Source: Pseudomonadota bacterium | GTDB lineage: Bacteria > Pseudomonadota > Gammaproteobacteria > Steroidobacterales > Steroidobacteraceae | Length of the DNA stretch: 30,516 nucleotides | Assembly: GCA_023417315.1 (NCBI GenBank) | Contig: JAEZFW010000070.1 | Location: 1 to 30,516 of the forward strand | Direction: 5' to 3' | In this document: positions 15,001 through 21,129 of the stretch, piece by piece | How the letters are laid out: each line of letters opens with the position of its first letter | How positions within the stretch are numbered: the first letter of the stretch is position 1 | Program-made: the position numbers and the translations under genes | The notes under the pieces: model-generated | Database searches by the model: none | Seen by the model: only the letters and a program-made list of their open reading frames with translations | Told to the model about the DNA's origin: nothing

Positions 15001-17991
15001 CGAGCCATTGGCGATGAGTTCCACCCGGTGCGCCGGCGCATGTTGTATCTCGATCTTGAGGGCAGGGATCGATGCGATGTCTTCGGCACCGGGTGTCAGC
15101 CACTTGGTGCCGGGCTGCAAGCTTTCGAGATCGATCGCAGTGGAGGCTGCGACGGCCTGCCGCGGGACAGGGGCAACATACGATGTGCTCGAGGTCAGCG
15201 CGAGTGCGCCTACGAGCTCGACCTTCTCGGAACGAGCCGCATCGCGCTTCAATGTCAGTCCGCCGGCGGCCACGACCCGCAGTCCTTCGATCGTGAGATC
15301 TACGCGACGGTTCATCGCGAGACTCTTCGCGTCGCGACCCGCCGCGAGCGGCTCTCGCGCGCCGCGCCCTTCGATCGTCACGTTCGCCGGATCGATTTGC
15401 AAGCGTGCGGCCAGGTAGTCAGCGACTGCTTTTGCCCGTGCAACGGAAAGCGCTTCATTGTCCGGATGCTTCGTGCGTACATTTGACGCGATGAGCGTGT
15501 TATCGGTATGTCCAACCGCCGTGAGGCGCAGATTCGTAAGATCGCGCCATTCCTCGATGATCTTATCGAGCTGTTCGCGATCCTCAGGTTGAATCGTAGT
15601 GTCGAGGACATCGAAGCGCGGTGAGAACCGATATGAGCCGGTTTCGTGCAGCATCTCTCCGCGCAGGATCACGTTGTCGATCGGAGCCGTGCGTAACCCT
15701 TGCCGCACGGGAGAATCAGCCATCGCGACGGCTTTGATCGCGAGCGCACCGCTGCTGTTTGGCCCGGCTTCGGTCTCGAACTGCAGTACGCTCACAGCGT
15801 CTGCCGACACGGAACCGATGTTGAACGTGAGGATGCCCGACGTCTCGCTGGGATCCGCGACCGACGCCGCTTGCAGCGCGCTCGATCCTCGTCGATAGCG
15901 CAGACCCTCCGGCATCATGATCATCACCCGAGCGTTCGAGACACCTACCTTCGAGGTGCTGAGCGTCGCCGTGTGCTGCAAGCGATCCTGCTTGCGAGCG
16001 GTTGCAAGTTGCAGATCGAACGTACCGGTCGGTGCAACTTTGCGCTGCAGCCGAAAATCGCTGCGCCACAATGCGCCGCCACGAACGTCGATGAATTGCG
16101 AGTAGCTGCGTCCGGCGTGGCGCACACCTTGATGACACTCCTGCATCAGATGCGATTCGGGCACCGTAATGGTGTCGACCTGAACGACGTGCGAGCCGGG
16201 CGGCACATCTTCAAAGTGATACTTACCTTCCGTATCCGTGATCGAGTAGCGGCCGTCCTCGAGATAAACACGAACACCGGCGACGCCAGCCAGCGTCTCC
16301 GCCGGCGCATTGCAGTCGCCTTCCACAACACGGCCCATGACGATCGCCCGCTCGCGGAACAGCTCTTCGCGCAGCTGAATCGTGGCCTGGGCGGTGTTCG
16401 ATGCGACGCCGTCAGGGCCGATCGCCCGCGCCGAGTTCACGAGCTGCTTGCCGCGCGCACCGGCCGTGATCTCCACGACGTAGCGGATCTCGATGCGTTG
16501 ACGCGGCGGGAGGGCGGCAGTGACGAACGTGAGCTCGCGACCGTCGGGTGAAATCTCTGGATCGCCGATCCTCTCACCCTCGACGCGCGCCGAACCGGAT
16601 CGATAGCGAGCCCCGAGCGGTAGCGAATCGATCGTGCGCACCGATGGCACCGTTGCGTTCGTCGCAGTGTTCTCGACAATGAGCGAGTACTGCACGAAAT
16701 CGCCGATCGCTGCGACGTTGGTCATCGCCGACTTCTGCACGAAGAGCTGCGTGGCGGCAGCATCGATCGGAATGTCGACCGCGATAATCGGCGCATCGCC
16801 GGCGGAGAACGCTTCGCCAAACGAGCCCGGCTGCAGGCGGTAGGGCGCACCCGGTGTCTGCGCGAGCTCACCCATGCTGAGAGAGGATGGAAACACATGC
16901 CCGGCAGGCGGATCGACTTCGATCCGATAGCGCCCGGCTGCGATGAGCGGGAAGCGGAAGACACCGGAGGGCAATGTATAAAGCGTACCGCCTGCATCGG
17001 TGACCGCCTCGCCGGTCACCATCTCAGCGGGATAGCGACTCACGCCATCATCGCCGTACACGACTGCCGGTGCACCGCTCGCAGCCTCGACGAGGCGAAC
17101 TCGAGCACCGTCGATGGGCTCTCCAGTGCGAGAGTCGAAGATCAAACCGTAAGGATCGACGAGCGCGCTAGCGCGGCTCGTGTCATTCCCGTCCGTAGGA
17201 TCGATGTACATCGAGCTGACTTCGGAGTTTCGATCTACTTCGAGCGTGCAGTTTTCGACCACCGACGCACGTACGCTCGTTTGGATATAGCCAATAAAGA
17301 TGCCCGAATCAGGTGCTGTCTCCGAGAGCTGAAGAACCTCCGAATCTCCGCTTGGGCTCGTCACCCGCAGCTCGACGTGATCGATCGAGCCTGCATCCCG
17401 GTTCTGATCTGCATCCTGCAGGCGGACGAACACGGGCTCACCGCCGTGCAACGTCGCGGCTTCTCCCAAGGTGATCGCCTGGAACGCATCGAGCGTCGTT
17501 CCATCCGGCAACATCGGCTGGGGCAGTGTCGTCAAGCCGCCTGAGCGCCTGCACTGAGTAGGACCCGCAGTGCTGGAAAGTCCTCCCGAACTCGACGCTC
17601 GCAGCAGCGAGATGGAGGAGAGCGAGGGCGACGCCATCGTCGTCGTGCTGACCGAGTTCGTCGCAACCGAGACCGGTGAACCCGCAAGGTCGATGTACGA
17701 CACGTGAGCGGTGTTCTCGATGACAGTGCCCGGCGGCGTTGTCTGAGCAACGGCGAGCGACGCGGAGCTTAAGAACGCCGTGACGCAAAGCAGGCTTTTC
17801 ACCTGCGCGCGCCATGAAGATGCGAGAGTGTGAAATGCTCGCCGCCCGCCTGAAAATGCGAAGCAGAGCACATTCCTTGTGCCCATATACGCACCGAGGG
17901 CGGAACGGTTATTCACCGTCCCGCCCGCGTCGTGTGCTCGAGCTTCGAATGACAGGCCGTGCATTGGCTCACATCTCATGAGCCGCCGCAC
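12022..17991 (-). CDS. Giant multidomain outer-membrane protein (DUF11, SpaA-like, OmpA, beta-barrel)
   Basis: An open frame of up to 1989 residues. A signal peptide ends near residue 83 (LAVAQ). Residues 84-115 carry the same N-terminal module as the small proteins upstream (GTVIENTAHVSY). Residues about 275-365 and 550-610 look like carboxypeptidase-regulatory/SpaA-like beta domains, and about 412-535 and 655-760 like DUF11. Residues about 785-905 form an OmpA-type domain with AVGHTDN at 825-831 and NRRVDLTI at 894-901, predicted to grip peptidoglycan. From about residue 1195 the sequence becomes long alternating strands (FYTLYGDATEQRF, RHIDYSIDYLNGTLFF, and many Tyr/Phe-rich strands to the end), consistent with an outer-membrane beta-barrel. 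The start is uncertain: GTG 17991 is 20 bases after the previous gene, while ATG 17964 or 17886 would remove up to 35 residues of unusual leader. Last gene of a four-gene operon. The function is not known; an anchor or exporter for the small DUF11 proteins is my inference. Confidence 0.88.
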   Translation of the reverse strand: MRRLMRCEPMHGLSFEARAHDAGGTVNNRSALGAYMGTRNVLCFAFSGGRRAFHTLASSWRAQVKSLLCVTAFLSSASLAVAQTTPPGTVIENTAHVSYIDLAGSPVSVATNSVSTTTMASPSLSSISLLRASSSGGLSSTAGPTQCRRSGGLTTLPQPMLPDGTTLDAFQAITLGEAATLHGGEPVFVRLQDADQNRDAGSIDHVELRVTSPSGDSEVLQLSETAPDSGIFIGYIQTSVRASVVENCTLEVDRNSEVSSMYIDPTDGNDTSRASALVDPYGLIFDSRTGEPIDGARVRLVEAASGAPAVVYGDDGVSRYPAEMVTGEAVTDAGGTLYTLPSGVFRFPLIAAGRYRIEVDPPAGHVFPSSLSMGELAQTPGAPYRLQPGSFGEAFSAGDAPIIAVDIPIDAAATQLFVQKSAMTNVAAIGDFVQYSLIVENTATNATVPSVRTIDSLPLGARYRSGSARVEGERIGDPEISPDGRELTFVTAALPPRQRIEIRYVVEITAGARGKQLVNSARAIGPDGVASNTAQATIQLREELFRERAIVMGRVVEGDCNAPAETLAGVAGVRVYLEDGRYSITDTEGKYHFEDVPPGSHVVQVDTITVPESHLMQECHQGVRHAGRSYSQFIDVRGGALWRSDFRLQRKVAPTGTFDLQLATARKQDRLQHTATLSTSKVGVSNARVMIMMPEGLRYRRGSSALQAASVADPSETSGILTFNIGSVSADAVSVLQFETEAGPNSSGALAIKAVAMADSPVRQGLRTAPIDNVILRGEMLHETGSYRFSPRFDVLDTTIQPEDREQLDKIIEEWRDLTNLRLTAVGHTDNTLIASNVRTKHPDNEALSVARAKAVADYLAARLQIDPANVTIEGRGAREPLAAGRDAKSLAMNRRVDLTIEGLRVVAAGGLTLKRDAARSEKVELVGALALTSSTSYVAPVPRQAVAASTAIDLESLQPGTKWLTPGAEDIASIPALKIEIQHAPAHRVELIANGSPVSPLNFDGVSANSAKSVSVSLWRGVELRDGENQIVAVVRDEQGAEVERLVRTIRYGGGAVRAEIDRRASTLLADGRTHPVIALRMLDASGHAARPGTTGVYSVEAPYRSWWEVEALHENKLVSVGTRRPTFTVDPDGLARLVLEPTTQAGTAVIRVRLSERQEQEIRVWLEPAARDWILVGIAEGTSAHKYVSDNMQSARDAGLDEGYAQDGRVAFFAKGAIKGEYLLTAAYDSAREHDLEKDRLLGAVEPDRFYTLYGDATEQRFEAASARKLFLKLERRQFAALFGDFETGMTVTELSRYSRTFTGFKSDYAGDRFGYTAFAAESEQGYVKDELQGDGTSGLYRLSRRPLILNTDKIRIEVRDRIRTEVIVQTRELTRHIDYSIDYLNGTLFFKQPVASRDANFNPVFIIAEYEVLNGGEAQMTAGGRASVKFANERVEIGGTFLREGATAGDSQITGTDLRWQIGAATELRAELARSDSDDPSRGESANAYMTELKHVGENLDARVYVREQESGFGVGQQLSLDTGSRKAGVDGRYRLTDEIALLAETFKQEMLDTGAERELVSAEVRYDADDYTAGVGARHVADAGLSTGKTESQQAFVNGSVDLFKDVITLRASQDLALGGKNGSVDFPNRSLVGVDYRWRPETTLFAEFEHADGELFDADMTRIGVRSAPWRRAQLQSSLNQQATEYGPRVFANVGLTQGWQLNERWGFDAGIDQSKTVSEAGVVPFNENVPLSSGAMSGDFVATFLGALYRSDLWTFTSRLEHRDSDAEDRWIASGGFYREPIAGHAFSLATQWFDNAFSNGSDATAADVQLAWAYRPATSAWIVLNRLDLKHEARSDSLGEFESARVINNLNSSWQLDVRTQLGVQFGTRYVRSTFDGERYSGLSTLYGLDMRRDLSDRFDVGIHGTMLSSLQSNVSDRALGVDFGITVARNTWVSIGYNFTGFEDDDFEASRYTAQGPFIKFRMKADQDTFKDILGIGTRAR

Positions 17992-18010
17992 AGCGGCGAT
18001 GAGTTACGCA

Positions 18011-19033
18011 TCAGGGGACGTTCACGATCTCGACCTGGAACGTGACTGTCGCCGTCGCGCCCGCCGCGATATCGCCGGTGCTGACGCTGATCGAGCTGAC
18101 CGGCGCGCCGACTGTGTTACCCGCATCCGGCACGGAGCTGCCGTTCACCGTCAGCGTGCCCACCCGGTACGTTGTCGCCGCCGGGATCGAGTCGTTCAGC
18201 GTCACGGTCGTTGCTGGGCTTGCACCGTTGTTGGCAACCGTGATCGTGTACTCGACGCGTGCGCCCGGAATGGCCTTCGGGTTTGACGCTGCGTTGAATG
18301 GATCCCACACGACCGCAGCCGTCTTCGTGACGGTCAACGCGGCAGAGGACACGTAATAACCCGCGACGACGAACTCGCTGTTGTCGCGACCGTTATCGGC
18401 GATCACCACATCGGCGGCGCCCCCTTGGTTGTTGGTCGCCGATTCGGTCTCAGGCGTCGCGCCCGAAGATCCGGATGTTGTCGCGCGCACCGTCAGACGC
18501 ACGTTCGCGACTTGGCCGTTCGTCGCCGTCAGCGGGTAGTCCGCCACCACGATGATGTTCACCGTGGCATCGGGCGCCAACGCGGAGACGAACGTGGCCA
18601 CGTCCACGCCGGGCTCGTAGGTTCCAATGACGCCGGCATCGACGTAAGCGGCAAGACCAGGAGCGTCGCTGTTGTCTGTGCGACCGTCGAACGTTCCGCT
18701 CGTCTCATCCGTGGCGGCGAAACTGAAGTCTTGATCGAAGTTCGTGAAGTTCGTAATCGTGAAGCTCAGGGTCGCGTCTTGCTGACCTGGCGTCACAGAC
18801 AAGCCCGTTGCGGGGCCCGCAACGGTGAAGCGAATACGCTTGTCTACGACAAAGCTGGTACTCGCGCTGATATCGGTCTGCGGGATGGTGCCGACGCTGT
18901 AACTCACGGTCGCGGTGTTGTTGATCGTCGTCTCCGCCAACGTGCCTTCGGCACTGGCGAGCTGCGCAGATCCCAACGAACCGATCGTCACGAGCGCGAG
19001 GCTGACCCGCTTGAGGTGCCTTGCGATTGTCAT
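18011..19033 (-). CDS. Secreted DUF11-type protein, paralogue of the first gene of the operon
   Basis: 340 residues. The signal peptide ends at about residue 28 (LASA). The N-terminal module GTLAETTINNTATVSYSVG starts the mature protein and recurs in the giant protein and the first operon protein. The middle region aligns in plan with the first gene's product (TPGQQDATLSFTITN; LAPDATVNIIVVADYP). Residues about 235-338 form a DUF11-like domain with the motif DPFNAASNPKAIPGARVEYTI and the pair DSIPAATTYRVGTL. The chain ends at the last strand of that domain (VTFQVEIVNVP). ATG 19033 has AGGAG 7 bases upstream. Only two Asp remain where the first protein has a calcium-loop-like motif. Likely exported to the surface; possible roles are structural or adhesive, by inference. 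Confidence 0.88.
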   Translation of the reverse strand: MTIARHLKRVSLALVTIGSLGSAQLASAEGTLAETTINNTATVSYSVGTIPQTDISASTSFVVDKRIRFTVAGPATGLSVTPGQQDATLSFTITNFTNFDQDFSFAATDETSGTFDGRTDNSDAPGLAAYVDAGVIGTYEPGVDVATFVSALAPDATVNIIVVADYPLTATNGQVANVRLTVRATTSGSSGATPETESATNNQGGAADVVIADNGRDNSEFVVAGYYVSSAALTVTKTAAVVWDPFNAASNPKAIPGARVEYTITVANNGASPATTVTLNDSIPAATTYRVGTLTVNGSSVPDAGNTVGAPVSSISVSTGDIAAGATATVTFQVEIVNVP

Positions 19034-19115
19034 TTCGAATCTCCTATGCATACACACGATTGGCAAGGAAAGTGTTCGTATCGACGCCCTTGCCGTACGT
19101 CGACTTCAAAACTCG

Positions 19116-19607
19116 TTACTTCACGATGGCGCGATAGCGCACAAAGGCGCTCGCGCCGGGGCCAAAGGGCGCCTGATACGTCCAGCGAATCGCACGGATG
19201 TCTTCGGCGCGGGCCGGGCGAGATGAGCCGTCGCTGTTGCGCACGACCAAGCTTTCGGCCGGCTTGAACTCCTTGTTGTCCAAGGAGTGCGTGATGTTCG
19301 TGCCGACGCCCATCGCGGAGTCCGCGACGTAAGTCATCTCGGCAGGCACCTCGTTCGCAATCACGACATCGTCGGCCGGTGTCGTGCAGACATTCTTCGC
19401 TGTGATCGTCCACACGATCTGCGCACCCGGAACGGCTTTGCCGACTGCAACGAGGCGTGTCGCCTTCTGACCTTGCTCGTTCACGTACTCCTCGAGCGTC
19501 TCCGCCTGCGTAGTGAGCTCGATGCACTGTGTGTTCTGCGCATGCGCGAATCCCGTCGCGAGCAGAAGTGCGAGTGCGGCTGCTTGATTGCGCGAGGTAC
19601 GTTTCAT
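19116..19607 (-). CDS. Small secreted single-DUF11 protein
   Basis: 163 residues. The signal peptide ends at AHA (about residue 23). The mature protein is essentially one DUF11-like domain: VPGAQIVWTITAKN near residues 59-72, then ANEVPAEMTYVADS, ending in the strand FVRYRAIVK. Two cysteines (28 and 74) could pair. It lacks the N-terminal module seen in its neighbours. Start: AGGAG lies directly against a first ATG (19616) but 9 bases before ATG 19607, so the latter is preferred. It lies 41 bases after the first gene and 82 bases before the third, on the same strand. As the shortest member, it may be a minimal subunit or cap; that is inference. Confidence 0.85.
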   Translation of the reverse strand: MKRTSRNQAAALALLLATGFAHAQNTQCIELTTQAETLEEYVNEQGQKATRLVAVGKAVPGAQIVWTITAKNVCTTPADDVVIANEVPAEMTYVADSAMGVGTNITHSLDNKEFKPAESLVVRNSDGSSRPARAEDIRAIRWTYQAPFGPGASAFVRYRAIVK

Positions 19608-19648
19608 GTTCGTCATCTCCTGAAAGGCCTTCCCAAAATTCCAAAGCG

Positions 19649-20635
19649 CTAGTTGATCGTCACCGCGAACTCGACGGTCTGCGGCCCCGACGCCGCAGTG
19701 AGATCGCCGAGGGTGAGTCGCACCTGCGGTTGCGGTGCGCTGATGTATTGACCGGCATCGCCATCGGACGCGTCCGTTTGCACGGCGCCATTCAGCGCAA
19801 GCGAGCCGGCCACGAAAGTGGTGTGAGTCGGAATGAGGTCGCTGAAAACAACGTTGGCAGCGGTACCGGCGCCAGCGGGAGTGACGACGATTTGATAGTT
19901 GATTCGCGCGCCTGACAGCGGACGCGTACCGCCAAACTGATCGGCGATGGTCTGTGACTTGATCGCTTGGATCCAAACGGCACCGATGAAGTACTCGCCG
20001 AAAGTTTGCGCGGCTGCGCCTGTGGCGCCGACGACCGCGTGAACCCCGCTGTCGCCGAGGTTGTCGAATGAAGTACCGGGAGCCCCGGTGCCTGTTTGAG
20101 CGCGTATCGAGAGTTGACTGCGCCCGCGCTGGCCATCGAGAGCCGTGCCAGGAATATCGTTGACGAGCAGGATGCGCACGCTCGCATCGGCAACCAACGT
20201 GGGATCGTTCGTGCCGGGGACGTAGGCTTGATCGCTCGGAGAAAGATCGCCGCTCGAATCCGTATCGAAATACAGAGAGGGGCTCGCCAATAGCGGATCG
20301 AAGTCATCGCCAGGAAGACCCGCGCTCAGCCCCGAGAGAATGAACGTCTCGGTGCCGTTGCCCGTATTCGTCAACGTAAAGACGAGCTCTTGCTGGGTTT
20401 CGCCGGGCGATGCGGCCGCGATGGCGCTGTCGATCGTGAGTACTGCATCGAGACGTTCGGCGACATCGATCAACGTCACGTTCGATGATGTCGTAAGTTG
20501 CGTACCGCCCATCTGGTAGCTGGCTCGAGCGGCGCCAGCGATCTGCGTTCCCGCAGGCGTGCCCACGGCGAACGCGGAGTGCGCGCCCACGAGGGCGAGC
20601 ACTGCGAGCGCAGCACGGATGCGGACCAAGACCAT
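19649..20635 (-). CDS. Secreted DUF11-type protein with dockerin-like calcium loop
   Basis: 328 residues. The signal peptide ends near residue 23 (AFA). The mature N-terminus GTPAGTQIAGAARASYQ is the shared module. Residues 124-135 read DTDSSGDLSPSD, the spacing of an EF-hand or dockerin-type calcium-binding loop. A DUF11-like domain covers about 225-328 (TRPLSGARINYQIVV; DLIPTHTTFVAGSL), ending in VEFAVTIN. ATG 20635 has GGAGG 5 bases upstream. It is the first gene of the operon, facing the beta-helix gene across a 494-base control region. Same architecture as the third gene's product, so the two look like duplicates. Export by Sec is expected; the final location is probably the outer surface. 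Confidence 0.88.
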   Translation of the reverse strand: MVLVRIRAALAVLALVGAHSAFAVGTPAGTQIAGAARASYQMGGTQLTTSSNVTLIDVAERLDAVLTIDSAIAAASPGETQQELVFTLTNTGNGTETFILSGLSAGLPGDDFDPLLASPSLYFDTDSSGDLSPSDQAYVPGTNDPTLVADASVRILLVNDIPGTALDGQRGRSQLSIRAQTGTGAPGTSFDNLGDSGVHAVVGATGAAAQTFGEYFIGAVWIQAIKSQTIADQFGGTRPLSGARINYQIVVTPAGAGTAANVVFSDLIPTHTTFVAGSLALNGAVQTDASDGDAGQYISAPQPQVRLTLGDLTAASGPQTVEFAVTIN

Positions 20636-21129
20636 CTGACCTCCCCAACTTTGAACGTCACCAGGACTCGTCGGGTCAGCCGTTCTGCTTGATCAGCTTC
20701 TTGTGCAGTAATCGGTGCCCCGCGAGAACTTCCAGGTGTTTCCTTACGGTGGCGGATTTTTGTCAAAGGCATGGGCACGTTCGTGCGGTCGTTCGCACTT
20801 CCCAATCGGTGGGCTCAAGTTTCTGGGGGAAGTGCCGACAGCATCGCGAAATCGCCGGTCTTTTGACGCCATTTCGTCACCTCTGAGACGAATTCCTGTG
20901 ACGTGCTTCGCACGCCATCTGCGTACCGCGCACGGTGCGGCGCGAGACGCATGCACGGATGCTCGTAAGAGCGGCTCCTACGCTGCCAATCCGCCTTATT
21001 GACTTACCAAGGGGACGCACTTCTCGCCTTTGACTGACGCTGCACATAAGCGCGTCAAAATGTGAACGCTGACGAAGTGACTGCGGGCACGCCCTCACTA
21101 GGCTCCACGATCTCAATAGGGGCAGGTCC
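20636..21129. other. Divergent intergenic region between the surface-protein operons
   Basis: 494 bases without a convincing gene. It should hold the promoters of both the minus-strand DUF11 operon and the plus-strand beta-helix gene, but no clear sigma-70 pair was found by eye. Small dyads include CGTGC-ttc-GCACG near 20898-20910 and an imperfect TGACGCT...AGCGCGTCA near 21033-21057. The segment CGTAAGAGCGGCTCCTACG near 20963-20981 resembles a fragment of a common REP sequence. Confidence 0.4.

Noticed and set aside
14558..15486. Several 250-290-codon plus-strand frames inside the giant gene
   Set aside because: They overlap one another in different frames and lie antisense to a continuous coding sequence with domain structure.
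20963..20981. Full REP element in the divergent intergenic region
   Set aside because: Only a fragment resembling a REP core is present and no second arm was found.
21034..21060. Sigma-70 promoter with TTGACT before the beta-helix gene
   Set aside because: No acceptable -10 element at 16-18 bases from it.
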